From: Alcanivorax sp.
GTDB lineage: Bacteria > Pseudomonadota > Gammaproteobacteria > Pseudomonadales > Alcanivoracaceae
DNA length: 9,872 nucleotides
Assembly: GCA_007135015.1 (NCBI GenBank)
Contig: SLJS01000024.1
Location: forward strand, 1-9,872
Direction of reading: 5' to 3'
Part shown: piece after piece, positions 1-6,920 of the stretch
How the letters are laid out: every line of letters begins with the position of its first letter
Numbering within the stretch: position 1 is the stretch's first letter
Notes under the pieces: model-generated
Database searches by the model: none
Told to the model about the DNA's origin: nothing
Seen by the model: only the letters and a program-made list of their open reading frames with translations
Translations under genes and position numbers: made by a program

Positions 1-865
1 AGCGACGATGGTCCAGCTGGAGCCGCTGCAGGATCGGAGGCAGCTCGGCGGGAATGGCGCCGGCCTTGTCAGGGCGCACGGCCCGGCCGGTCGAATCCAC
101 CAGCTCCAGATAGTCGCGCAGACGAACGCCCAGCGGTCCCTGCTCGGCGCCGGCGGCCTCATCATCGCGGGGCAGGCGCAACAGGCGCGGCCGCGGTGGC
201 TCGTGTTCGCCTGAGGGGGCTGCGCCCCGCCAGGCCTGGATGCGCTGCTGCACCGAGGTATAGTCGGATTCCTCCGGCGTGGCAGCGACGCCGGCGCGCA
301 CCGGATTCAGGTCGATATAGACCATGCAACCGAGCACGGCCGGGTCGTCGAGGAGGGCCTGGCTGACGAAACGCTCCTCCCAGAACCGGCCCTTGCAGTG
401 GTCTTCCTTATTGGCCCGGCGGGCGATGTACTCGTTGAGGCACTTCATGAACCAGCTCAGATCGTAGAGGCGCTCGCGCCAGATCGCGATGAACTCGCTT
501 ACCTGTCGATGCTCGCCGCCCGACAGCGCTTCGCCGTCCATCCAGCGCCGCACAAGCTGGGGCCCGCGGAACAGGCGCAGCCAGCGTCGTGCCACTTCCT
601 GCTCGCTCCAGCCGCGGGCGCGCCGGGCATCCACATGCAGCAGGGCATGGTAGTGGTTGTCTAGGATAGTGAAGGCGCCCAGATCCACGGCGAAGCATTC
701 GACCAGCAGCGCCATGCGGGCCTGAATCCAGCCCTTGCGATGGCTGTAGTCTCGCCCGGTCAGCGGATCCCGGCCGCACAGGCGGGCGCGGCGCACACAG
801 CGGCCGATCACGTGATAGTAGGGCGTGGCTTCCAGGTTGACCTGTTCCTTCCGTGGGCGGGGCAT
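1..865 (-). CDS. REP-associated / IS200-like Y1 (HUH) transposase, 3' end outside window
   Basis: Single-strand DNA transposase of the Y1 HUH class, of the RAYT type that is usually a single-copy housekept gene linked to short dispersed repeats. I translated 288 residues with no stop before the window edge, so the C-terminus is missing. It begins MPRPRKEQVNLEATPYYHVI, typical of this family. The metal-binding HUH motif is NHYHALLH (His71 and His73). The catalytic tyrosine is most likely Tyr146 in LNEYIARRAN, followed by the family signature KGRFWEERF (about 158-166) and YIDLNPVRAG (183-192). The start is the ATG at 865-863 with AGGGAG about 8 bases upstream. It lies downstream of the 190-residue gene on the same strand, 113 bases away, and the gap holds copies of the TGTGCCTGTC motif. 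RAYTs act on or domesticate such repeats; that this one does so is inferred. Intact as far as visible. Confidence 0.88.
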   Translation of the reverse strand, partial: MPRPRKEQVNLEATPYYHVIGRCVRRARLCGRDPLTGRDYSHRKGWIQARMALLVECFAVDLGAFTILDNHYHALLHVDARRARGWSEQEVARRWLRLFRGPQLVRRWMDGEALSGGEHRQVSEFIAIWRERLYDLSWFMKCLNEYIARRANKEDHCKGRFWEERFVSQALLDDPAVLGCMVYIDLNPVRAGVAATPEESDYTSVQQRIQAWRGAAPSGEHEPPRPRLLRLPRDDEAAGAEQGPLGVRLRDYLELVDSTGRAVRPDKAGAIPAELPPILQRLQLDHRR

Positions 866-913
866 GACAACACTCCCTGTAGCCTTGTCGTAACCATAGC
901 AGCCCGGGATAAA

Positions 914-971
914 TCTGCCTGTAGGAAATCGACGGCACAGGAAGTAAGAGAAGTAAAAATATGTGCCTGTC
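914..971. repeat. Motif copies in the gap upstream of the transposase
   Basis: The gap between the transposase start and the next gene holds an exact TGTGCCTGTC (962-971), a degenerate TCTGCCTGTA (914-923), and GGCACAG in inverted orientation (934-940). GGCACA (934-939) and TGTGCC (962-967) can pair as a 6-bp stem around a 22-base A-rich loop. A motif next to a RAYT gene is where a cognate repeat would be expected. The paired structure is seen; its use by the transposase is inferred. Confidence 0.45.
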
Positions 972-983
972 TCAGACCTTATC
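972..983. repeat. 12-bp direct repeat, copy 1
   Basis: TCAGACCTTATC occurs here and again at 1588-1599. This copy overlaps the stop codon (979-981) of the minus-strand 190-residue gene and follows directly on a TGTGCCTGTC motif. The two copies bracket that gene. Confidence 0.5.
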
Positions 984-1551
984 CGAGGTAAGGCATCAAT
1001 CGGTACAGGATCGCCTTGCGCATGCCCTTGGCGTCAAATTCCGAGGCGTTTTCGAGCCGTGAGGGACGGAAGCGGTGCAGATGCAGGGTCGGGAGATCCT
1101 GCCGGAAGGCACGGAGGTCGCCCTTGGTGATCACGGGAAGAAAATAGTCGTTGGTATTCTCGCACGCGCGCATCACTGCGCGAAGTCCGGATGAGAGGGG
1201 AACAATCCGGGCCTTGCGGTTGGTAAAGGGGATACGGATGTGCAATCCGTTCCGTCCGACCAGTTCACCGGGAAGAATCATGAGATTGGTTGAGGTAACA
1301 GCTTCCTCGTTCACATGACTGAACGTGTCATGAAATGCATAGGGGTTTGGGAGGATGATCAGTGACTTCTCTTCGTCCTTCGGTACAGTAATGTCGTAGT
1401 TGGTGTACAGTTGTGACACCGTGCCCGAGTAGACACAGAGTGTTTCCTGGAATTGTTTGATAAAACGTGCCGCGCGCTGGTGGTTCCGGAAATCATCCAG
1501 CTCCCATACGAGGTGCTTTGCGGTATTCATGTCACCGTTGCCAATGGCCAT
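979..1551 (-). CDS. Hypothetical protein, 190 residues, unrecognised
   Basis: I do not recognise this protein. It is 190 residues, mixed charged and hydrophobic, with no signal peptide, membrane segment or familiar catalytic motif. The N-terminal third (about 10-45) looks helical and charged (HLVWELDDFRNHQRAARF). The middle carries a beta-like, basic stretch, GLHIRIPFTNRKARIVPLSS (about 101-120). The start is convincing: ATG at 1551-1549 preceded by GGGAGGAG at 1562-1555, with GGAGG five bases from the ATG. It is bracketed by a 12-bp direct repeat and lies just upstream of the transposase on the same strand. Codon use appears less GC-rich than in ptrB to the right, which with the repeats hints at horizontal acquisition (inference). 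Coding status is likely from the strong ribosome binding site and length; function unknown. Confidence 0.65.
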   Translation of the reverse strand: MAIGNGDMNTAKHLVWELDDFRNHQRAARFIKQFQETLCVYSGTVSQLYTNYDITVPKDEEKSLIILPNPYAFHDTFSHVNEEAVTSTNLMILPGELVGRNGLHIRIPFTNRKARIVPLSSGLRAVMRACENTNDYFLPVITKGDLRAFRQDLPTLHLHRFRPSRLENASEFDAKGMRKAILYRLMPYLG

Positions 1552-1587
1552 GGTCTCCTCCCGGAAATCCTTGATGGCGTTTCAGTA

Positions 1588-1599
1588 TCAGACCTTATC
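1588..1599. repeat. 12-bp direct repeat, copy 2
   Basis: Second copy of TCAGACCTTATC, 37 bases upstream of the start codon of the 190-residue minus-strand gene, so probably within or near its 5' leader. Unlike copy 1 it is not preceded by TGTGCCTGTC. No terminal inverted repeats were seen next to it. Confidence 0.5.
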
Positions 1600-1681
1600 A
1601 CCACTCTCGCCTGGGCGTAGTCTTTTCTTCTTATTCTGCGTAAACGTTCACGGTTCATTGGAGAATGGCGTCGTAACGCAG

Positions 1682-1704
1682 GTGAGAATTGGTGCCAATC
1701 TCAC
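1682..1704. promoter_or_regulatory. Near-perfect inverted repeat, possible operator
   Basis: GTGAGAATTGG (1682-1692) faces CCAATCTCAC (1695-1704) across a 2-base spacer; the arms match apart from one bulged base. It lies about 130-150 bases upstream of the minus-strand 190-residue gene and about 125 bases before the small plus-strand ORF, so it could be an operator for either. No known consensus was assigned, and no T-run follows, so a terminator is unlikely. Confidence 0.3.
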
Positions 1705-1786
1705 AGTTTTCCGGCGCGGCAACGTGCAGCCTGTCGCTTTATTAGGGGCATGACATCCAACCGGATTATTTTGTACGGGCGTCTCA

Positions 1787-1795
1787 GGGGGGGGG
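1787..1795 (+). repeat. Run of nine G, upstream of a small ORF
   Basis: Nine consecutive G. Such homopolymers are prone to slipped-strand length change. It ends 34 bases before the ATG of the small plus-strand ORF at 1830, so a length change would alter a promoter or leader region, not a reading frame. Whether anything is transcribed here is unknown. The rest of 1600-1829 shows no convincing gene. Confidence 0.5.
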
Positions 1796-1829
1796 TGGCA
1801 TCGCTTGAGTTTGTCATGGAGTCCAGGAA

Positions 1830-1970
1830 ATGAAGGTTTCGGCTCTATTCAATATTGCTCTGGCGAGCTTGCTCGCGCCATCTCCGCATCATTCCGTAGC
1901 AAGCTCAGATTCCGGTAATAATTTGGTTGAGCAACTGGTCCGGTCAACTGCGGGCCGGGTTGGGCAGTAA
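1830..1970 (+). CDS. Possible small secreted peptide, 46 residues
   Basis: A short ORF starting MKVSALFNIALASLLAP, which looks like a Sec signal peptide: one Lys, then a hydrophobic core to about residue 17, then PSPHHSVASS with a possible signal peptidase site near VAS/SDS. The remainder ends VEQLVRSTAGRVGQ. The start ATG has GGAG at 1818-1821, about 8 bases upstream. It stands alone in a 660-base gene-poor gap before the hydrolase gene. It could equally be the 5' remnant of a longer exported protein, or a chance ORF; no homologue is recognised. The stop TAA is at 1968-1970. The following 1971-2150 shows nothing I can identify. Confidence 0.3.
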   Translation: MKVSALFNIALASLLAPSPHHSVASSDSGNNLVEQLVRSTAGRVGQ

Positions 1971-2155
1971 CTGGTACAGAGCTCGGGAGTTTGGCGGGTC
2001 GAGCAAGACAGGGCGTTCAGCTTCTCGGTAGCAGGAAGAATCCTCCCGCCTGGCATCTGGACCGGATCAGGCGACCAAAGCTGTGTCGTCCGGGCCGGCG
2101 GCGTGGCTTTCCGGACCTATTGGCCCATGCGTCCGAGTAGCAAGTTGGAAGGCTT

Positions 2156-2184
2156 CAGAAACGGGCGATACCTCCTGATATAGT
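2156..2184 (+). promoter_or_regulatory. Likely extended -10 promoter of the alpha/beta hydrolase gene
   Basis: TGATATAGT at 2176-2184 is a TGN-extended -10 element (TATAGT, five of six matches to consensus). No good -35 is visible at the usual distance, as is common for extended -10 promoters. Transcription would begin near 2191, giving a leader of about 47 bases before the ATG at 2238. An AGTGCCTGTC motif copy (2182-2191) overlaps the predicted start site. Confidence 0.4.
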
Positions 2185-2237
2185 GCCTGTCCGGGATTCG
2201 GGCTGGTTCGGGCAGGGTGCCCGGTTTTGGGGGAGCT

Positions 2238-3128
2238 ATGAATTGCCAGCAGTACAGCGTTACCACCGGCGATGGAGTCACGCTCAGAGTGTATCGGCTT
2301 CCTGCTCCGGGGCAGAGCAGTCTGCCGCCGGTGGTGCTGGTGCATGGGACCTACGCCAATAGTCAGTTCTGGCTCTCTGACAAGGGTGTAGGCCTTGCAG
2401 CGTATCTTCGTGAGCGCGGTCACGATGTCTGGATGCCCGAATTGCGCGGCCGCGGGCCATCGGCGAAGGTCCCTGGCTATGTGCGCTGGTCCGCCGGGGA
2501 TCTGATGCGCCATGATCTGGCTGCTGTGGCCGAGTTGGTCGATGCAAGGCAGGGACGGCCCGCCATGTGGGTTGGTCATTCCTATGGCGGGCTTTATGTT
2601 ATTGGTGCCCTTGTCAACCATTGGCTTCCATCGGATCACGTAGCAGCCGTCGCAGTATTTGGCACTCAGCTTCGTGATGGGCAGCGTTATCTCCGATTCT
2701 GGCCGCTGACCAGGCTCGTGCAAGCAACTATCAGAGCGATCGGTTTTTTCCCGGCTCGAGGGCTTGGCATGGGTCCGGAGAACGAGCCTCCAGGGATCAT
2801 GAATGAAGCATTGCACTGGAAAAGCTCCGGCCGATGGGCGGCACCGGACGGCACGGACTACGAGGCCGGTATCGGTTCGTTGGCGGTGCCCGTGCTGGCC
2901 TATGCCGCAGCCGCAGACAAAATGGACCCACCAGAAGGCTGCCGGGCGTTTCTGCAGGCGCTAGGAGGCGCCCGAAAGGAGTTTCGTTTGCTTGGCGAAT
3001 GCTCCGGCTTCAGCCGCGACTACGGACATGTCGACATGCTTGTCAGCAGGGCGGCGGAGCGGGAAGTATGGCCGGATCTGGCGGCGTGGTTGGCCGGGAA
3101 CCGGGAAATGCAGTCGTTGGAACCGTAG
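2238..3128 (+). CDS. Alpha/beta-fold hydrolase (esterase/lipase-like), 296 residues
   Basis: Serine hydrolase of the alpha/beta fold; substrate unknown. Numbered from the chosen ATG, the oxyanion-hole region is VLVHGTYA (about 33-40), the nucleophile elbow is GHSYGG with Ser115, the likely acid is Asp227 in AAADKMDP, and the general base is His264 in DYGHVDML. A conserved WSAGDLMRHDLAAV stretch precedes the elbow, as in related S33-like esterases. Length about 300 is usual. An in-frame GTG at 2217 would add seven residues; I prefer the ATG at 2238 because GGGGGAG (2229-2235) lies close upstream and the fold begins soon after, though the spacing is short. No signal peptide, so probably cytoplasmic. 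It stands alone with its own likely promoter. A possible role on an ester or lipid substrate is family inference. Confidence 0.85.
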   Translation: MNCQQYSVTTGDGVTLRVYRLPAPGQSSLPPVVLVHGTYANSQFWLSDKGVGLAAYLRERGHDVWMPELRGRGPSAKVPGYVRWSAGDLMRHDLAAVAELVDARQGRPAMWVGHSYGGLYVIGALVNHWLPSDHVAAVAVFGTQLRDGQRYLRFWPLTRLVQATIRAIGFFPARGLGMGPENEPPGIMNEALHWKSSGRWAAPDGTDYEAGIGSLAVPVLAYAAAADKMDPPEGCRAFLQALGGARKEFRLLGECSGFSRDYGHVDMLVSRAAEREVWPDLAAWLAGNREMQSLEP

Positions 3129-3471
3129 CGGTCGCCACCCTGGTATTCAGCATTCCGTGGCACCTTGCTGGTCTGTTACCCGATTTTTATCTGATGATGT
3201 CAATTTCGTCTGAGCGGAAACGCTGATTTGCACGGATCGGAAAACTGTGCCTGTCCCGGTCTTTTCGGGAATTTTATGCCTGTCTCGTTTTTCTGTGCCT
3301 GGCAGGATCTTCGGGATCTACGGCGCACTTTGTGCCTGTCCAGGTCTTTGTTTGTGATGGCAGTTTGCCGTTATCGTCTTTTTGTTTTTGCGGTGGTAGT
3401 TTCTTGGGCCGAGTTCGGGTTGCCGGACAGTATGGTATTTGGTGCTTCAATGCAGGAGCAGGAGCGTGCTG
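3129..3471. other. Gene-free gap holding a cluster of TGTGCCTGTC motifs
   Basis: No credible gene is visible. Four motif copies lie within 95 bases: TGTGCCTGTC at 3246-3255, TATGCCTGTC at 3275-3284, TGTGCCTGGC at 3294-3303 and TGTGCCTGTC at 3331-3340. The two exact copies share a longer consensus, continuing CCGGTCTTTT and CAGGTCTTTG. Start-to-start spacings are 29, 19 and 37 bases, so it is not a fixed-period array and there are no conserved spacers, which rules out CRISPR. T-rich segments follow each copy. The last 100 bases contain the leader of the first KTSC-like gene. Confidence 0.55.
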
Positions 3472-3696
3472 ATGGAACAGTGCATGAGGTTGGAGCAGAA
3501 CCGGAACGTGGACTGGTACGAGCTATCGGATGAAAGAATCCTGGTGGTATTCAAGGACGGCAGTATCTATATGCAAACGGGACCGGTCGGGCGTGCTGAA
3601 TTCCTCGGGCTGGGCAGAACGGTTACCCTGGCAAGGAGGGCACGTGATCTCGTTGAAATGATGGATGGCCCCCATGCAGGACAGGTGACCGGCTGA
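3472..3696 (+). CDS. Small KTSC-like protein, paralogue 1 (74 residues)
   Basis: A small, probably cytoplasmic protein whose core, NVDWYELSDERILVVFKDGS followed by IYMQTG, resembles the first half of the KTSC domain (short beta strands, F-x-x-G-x-x-Y). Function of that domain is poorly known; a nucleic-acid role has been suggested for some members. The ATG at 3472 has GGAG seven bases upstream (3461-3464); an ATG at 3484 is an alternative, and a TTG at 3439 is unlikely. The second half (about 44-74) has diverged from paralogue 2: it lacks the A-SKG-x-x-F signature and reads LARRARDLVEMM at the equivalent place. It shares a 17-base identical DNA stretch with paralogue 2 over VVFKDG, so the pair arose by duplication. 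May be the decaying copy. Confidence 0.6.
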   Translation: MEQCMRLEQNRNVDWYELSDERILVVFKDGSIYMQTGPVGRAEFLGLGRTVTLARRARDLVEMMDGPHAGQVTG

Positions 3697-4157
3697 TGGT
3701 TGCAATGGAAAGGTGCTGCCGGCCCGTGTTTGCGTTTCCGGAACCTTCGTTCAGCCATCGCGACAGCGGTTATTTGTAAAGGAAGGTTAAGATTCATTCC
3801 TGTTACCCGGGCATGCCGAAGCGCGATTCGTCTTTTCCCGGGGCATGAAAATGCAACCGGGCAGGCGCTTGAAACCCGCATTCTGCGTGGCTTTCAGGGT
3901 ATCTCCTGTTTGCTGCGGTATTTGGAGGAAGTAACTTCCCGGGCCTCGGAAAACATCACAGATTCTGGCGCGAATGGGCAAAGGCTGCAGTGATATCAAT
4001 ATGACTCCATGGTGCAGGTTCGTTAAGTAATGCTAAGTTCCTAGTCCAGAGTCGGAGTGCCCGGCGTGGCTGTTCGGTGGGGGCTACCGAGATGAGTCGG
4101 TAAGCACCTGCTACGGTTCGCGTCGGCCTGTTGTCTGGTTATCGGGAGGGGAGTTCC
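3697..4157. other. Gene-free gap between the KTSC-like paralogues
   Basis: About 460 bases with no convincing gene; the open frames here lack ribosome binding sites and recognisable content. Two structures stand out. GGAAGTAACTTCC (3927-3939) is a perfect palindrome around one central base, a possible operator. Further on, TACCGA (4085-4090) pairs with TCGGTA (4097-4102), with an outer GGTG/CACC pair (4076-4079 and 4105-4108), forming a two-part stem about 50 bases before the next start codon. It could be a structured 5' leader. No terminator was found after paralogue 1, so read-through into paralogue 2 is possible. Confidence 0.4.
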
Positions 4158-4367
4158 ATGGCGCTTCGTCAGGATCTGGAGAGCAATGAGAACATAGCGT
4201 GGTACGAATTCAGGGATGACAAGGTTGTTGTGGTATTCAAGGACGGGAGCACCTATATGCACACCGGGGGGCATGAAGGCGGGGCGGGTCGTGCTTTTGA
4301 CAGGATTGCCGCAGCCGCGAGCAAGGGGCGTGACTTTTTGCGCATGGATAAACAGGTCTCGAAGTAG
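4158..4367 (+). CDS. Small KTSC-like protein, paralogue 2 (69 residues)
   Basis: The better preserved member of the pair. Residues about 9-36 read SNENIAWYEFRDDKVVVVFK then DGSTYMHT, and residues 53-60 read AAASKGRDF, which matches the A-SKG-x-x-F end of KTSC domains. The typical order S-x-x-I, F-x-x-G-x-x-Y, A-SKG is therefore complete. No signal peptide or membrane segment. The ATG at 4158 is preceded by GGGAGGGGAG (4144-4153), a strong ribosome binding site. Aligned with paralogue 1 the shared pattern is N-x-[VI]-x-W-Y-E-x-x-D, then V-V-F-K-D-G-S-x-Y-M-x-T-G. The gene is followed by 237 bases without a gene, then the convergent ptrB. Function unknown; family assignment is by motif only. 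Confidence 0.65.
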   Translation: MALRQDLESNENIAWYEFRDDKVVVVFKDGSTYMHTGGHEGGAGRAFDRIAAAASKGRDFLRMDKQVSK

Positions 4368-4604
4368 CCTCGCCGGAAACTGTAAAACGAATCCGGAAGG
4401 CTCTTGCACAAGACATGTTTTCATCTTGCCACGGACTCGTTCCTTATAATCCGGAGCATTTCCTGCAATACCTGTGACGAATCCGGGATGGAAGGACTGG
4501 GCCGGCTGTTTTTCAACCGTCTGCCCGGGCCGGTTCGAACTTCTGTTTCTGGGCCCCGCGGCAACAGACCCGACTTCAGTGTGGCGCCGGAGTCTGTGCC
4601 CGCA

Positions 4605-6719
4605 TCATTCAGCAAGAGCCGTTTTCTTCACTGCCGGTATTGCCCCGTAAACGTGGAGGAGAAACGCATAACGATAGGCTACCTCCCTAAGGTACTCGAA
4701 ACGCCCGCTTGCACCGCCATGGCCGGCACTCATATTGGTGCGAAGCAGAAGTAGATTATTGTCGGTCTTCAATGTCCGCACTCTGGCGACCCACTTCGCC
4801 GGTTCCCAGTAAGTCACGCGCGGGTCACTGACGCCGGCGGTGACAAGCAGGTGGGGGTAGCCCTGTTCCCGTACATTGTCATAGGGCGAGTAGGCAAGGA
4901 TCTCCCGGAAGGCCTGTTCGTCCTGGATCGGGTTGCCCCATTCCGGCCATTCCGGTGGTGTCAGCGGCAGGGTCGGATCCAGCATGGTGTTGAGGACATC
5001 CACGAAGGGCACATCTGCAATAGCTGCGTGAAAGAGTTCCGGACGCTGGTTGAGCACCGCACCCACCAGCATGCCGCCGGCGCTTCCGCCATGGGCTGCG
5101 ATTCTTCCCTTTCCGGTATAGCCGGCATCGATGAGATGCTCGGCACAGGCAATGAAGTCCGTGAAGGTGTTGCGTTTGGCGGAAAGCTTGCCCTGGCGAT
5201 ACCAGCGGTAGCCTCGTTCCATCCCGCGGCGGACATGGGCAATGGCGTAGACAAAGCCCCGGTCCACCAGGCTGAGCCGGTTCGGGGAAAAGCCGGGGAG
5301 GCTGCTCATGCCGTAGGAACCGTAGCCGTAGAGAAGCAGGGGCGTATCCGGGCCGGGACAGGTTTCGCGGTGATGGAAAAGCGACAGCGGCACGGTTTCG
5401 CCGTCCGGTGCCGTGGCCTGAAGGTGGCGCGATACATAGGCGTCAGGATCGTGGCCGGAGGGAATCTCCCGTTCCTTGCGCAGGGTGCGTTCCCGCGAGT
5501 CCATGTCGTAATCGTAAACCCGGGCGGGCGTGGCGAAGGAACTGTAGCCGAAGCGCAGCATCTGCGTATCGTATTCATATCCGGGTGAGATACCCAGCTC
5601 GTGGCAGGGCTCATCGAAGGCGACCAGGTGTTCCTCCCCGCTTCGGCAGTCGCGGACCACTATTCGCTGTGCGCCGTCTTCCATTTCCGTTCGCACCAGG
5701 TAATCTTGGAAGATGAGCATGTCCTCGATCAGGCATCCGGGACGGTGGGCGACCAGGTCTTCCCAGTGCTCGCGGCCGGGCCTGTCCAGCGGCGCACGGG
5801 CAATGCGGAAATCCTCCGCGCCCCGGTCATTGGTCAGGATCAGCCAGTGATCTCCCTGGTCGCCCGCTCCGTATTCCACCCCCGGCTCCCGTGGAGCCAT
5901 AACCTGTGGTGTCTGGCCCGGTTGATCCGCGGGGATGATGCGCAGTTCGGACGTGGTGTGATCGTGGCTGTTGATCAGCAGGAAGCGTCCGCTTTCCGTT
6001 TCTTCCACGCCGGTAAAGAAACCCGGGTCGGTTTCCTCGTAAACCAGGGGCGCGGCAGCCGGGTCGTCGCCCAGGCGATGGCGGTGCACCCAGCGTGAGC
6101 GGTGCTCTTCGTCCAGACGAGTAAAGAACAGAGTGCGATGATCCGCCGCCCAGACCATGTCGCCGCGAGCACCGTCCAGTTCCTCGGGCAGGTCACGGCC
6201 TGTTTCCAGGTCACGGATGCGGATGGTGCACACCTCCGCGCCGCTGCGGTCGGCGGCCCAGGCAAGCCAGCGGTGGTCGCGGCTGTGCTCGGCACTGACC
6301 AGTTGAAAGTAGTCGGCGCCCTGCGCTTCCGCATCGCCATCAAGAAGAATCTGTTCCTCGCCTTGCTCGTAGCGGGGGCGCCTGCAGAGCACGGGGTGCT
6401 GGCCACCGCTGCGGTACCGGCTGTAATACAGCCAGGGCCCGTCCGGTTCGGGGACGGTCGAATCATCCTCCCTGATGCGTCCGCGCAGCTCCCGGAACAG
6501 GGTTTCACGGAGCGCTTCAGTGGGCGCCATGACCGCTTCGCAGTAGCGGTTCTCTTCCTCCAGGTAGGCACGGATCTCCGGGGCCAGTTTTTCCGGCTCA
6601 CGCATGGCCTCCTGCCAGCGTTCGTCACGTAGCCAGGCGTATTCGTCGCTTCTCCGGTGACCGTGGTACTCGGTTGTTTTCGTCCGGACCGGGGCAATGG
6701 GGGGTTGGGGAAGAGACAT
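4605..6719 (-). CDS. ptrB: Oligopeptidase B (protease II, S9A family), 704 residues
   Basis: Cytosolic serine peptidase that cleaves oligopeptides after Lys or Arg. An N-terminal extension and seven-bladed propeller (about 1-410) precede the hydrolase domain (about 440-690). The catalytic triad is visible: Ser546 in HGGSAGGM, Asp632 in GVSDPRVTYWEP and His667 in SAGHGGASGRFEY. E. coli PtrB has them at 532, 617 and 652, so the offset is a constant 14-15. Other family blocks are LLYGYGSYG (462-470), RGFVYAIAHV (487-496), NTFTDF (517-522), NQRPELFHAAIADVPFVDVL (557-576) and YSPYDNV (610-616). In E. coli the HVR segment continues GGGE; here it reads RGME, a mild variant. I start at the ATG 6719-6717 (MSLPQPPIAP), with GGAG about 10 bases upstream; the 44 residues of open frame before it are Pro/Arg-rich and not family-like. 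Last gene of a co-oriented minus-strand trio, 201 bases after the esterase gene. Confidence 0.95.
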   Translation of the reverse strand: MSLPQPPIAPVRTKTTEYHGHRRSDEYAWLRDERWQEAMREPEKLAPEIRAYLEEENRYCEAVMAPTEALRETLFRELRGRIREDDSTVPEPDGPWLYYSRYRSGGQHPVLCRRPRYEQGEEQILLDGDAEAQGADYFQLVSAEHSRDHRWLAWAADRSGAEVCTIRIRDLETGRDLPEELDGARGDMVWAADHRTLFFTRLDEEHRSRWVHRHRLGDDPAAAPLVYEETDPGFFTGVEETESGRFLLINSHDHTTSELRIIPADQPGQTPQVMAPREPGVEYGAGDQGDHWLILTNDRGAEDFRIARAPLDRPGREHWEDLVAHRPGCLIEDMLIFQDYLVRTEMEDGAQRIVVRDCRSGEEHLVAFDEPCHELGISPGYEYDTQMLRFGYSSFATPARVYDYDMDSRERTLRKEREIPSGHDPDAYVSRHLQATAPDGETVPLSLFHHRETCPGPDTPLLLYGYGSYGMSSLPGFSPNRLSLVDRGFVYAIAHVRRGMERGYRWYRQGKLSAKRNTFTDFIACAEHLIDAGYTGKGRIAAHGGSAGGMLVGAVLNQRPELFHAAIADVPFVDVLNTMLDPTLPLTPPEWPEWGNPIQDEQAFREILAYSPYDNVREQGYPHLLVTAGVSDPRVTYWEPAKWVARVRTLKTDNNLLLLRTNMSAGHGGASGRFEYLREVAYRYAFLLHVYGAIPAVKKTALAE

Positions 6720-6920
6720 GATCGCGTGGCTCCGCAAGCAAGGGGCGCACAAGGTAGCAGACAGTGGCTGTCGTGTGTATGCGGGTGTCGGAGGGGGCTT
6801 CGCTCGTGCGCAGGGCCGCCGCCATGGTCGCGGTTCCCCGTTTCTTCGCAAGCAGTTCGGACAGGGCTCATGGCGGGAATCTTTTTCGGGGCGATATTCT
6901 GCAGGGGAGCGGCGCTTGCT

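Noticed and set aside
1457..1753. Plus-strand 98-residue frame antisense to the start of the 190-residue gene
   Set aside because: Overlaps a gene with a strong ribosome binding site on the other strand and runs through the inverted repeat without any motif.
2067..2816. Minus-strand 249-residue open frame opposite the alpha/beta hydrolase
   Set aside because: It overlaps a gene with a full catalytic triad and a good promoter, and its own translation has no recognisable motif.
3246..3350. CRISPR-like array
   Set aside because: Repeats are only about 10 bases, imperfect, with spacings of 29, 19 and 37 bases; no cas genes are present.
3700..3993. Plus-strand 97-residue open frame between the KTSC-like genes
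   Set aside because: No ribosome binding site, no recognisable content, unusual composition; treated as chance.
4445..4450. Perfect TATAAT on the plus strand in the gap before ptrB
   Set aside because: No -35 at a workable distance (TTGCCA is only 13 bases upstream) and no plus-strand gene downstream, only the antisense of ptrB.
6720..6851. N-terminal 44-residue extension of ptrB
   Set aside because: Pro/Arg-rich and unlike the family; the ATG at 6719 gives the usual length and alignment to E. coli PtrB.
5975..6871. Minus-strand 298-residue frame overlapping the start of ptrB
   Set aside because: Alternate frame of ptrB, Arg/Pro/Thr-rich, with no family features; ptrB is certain in the other frame.
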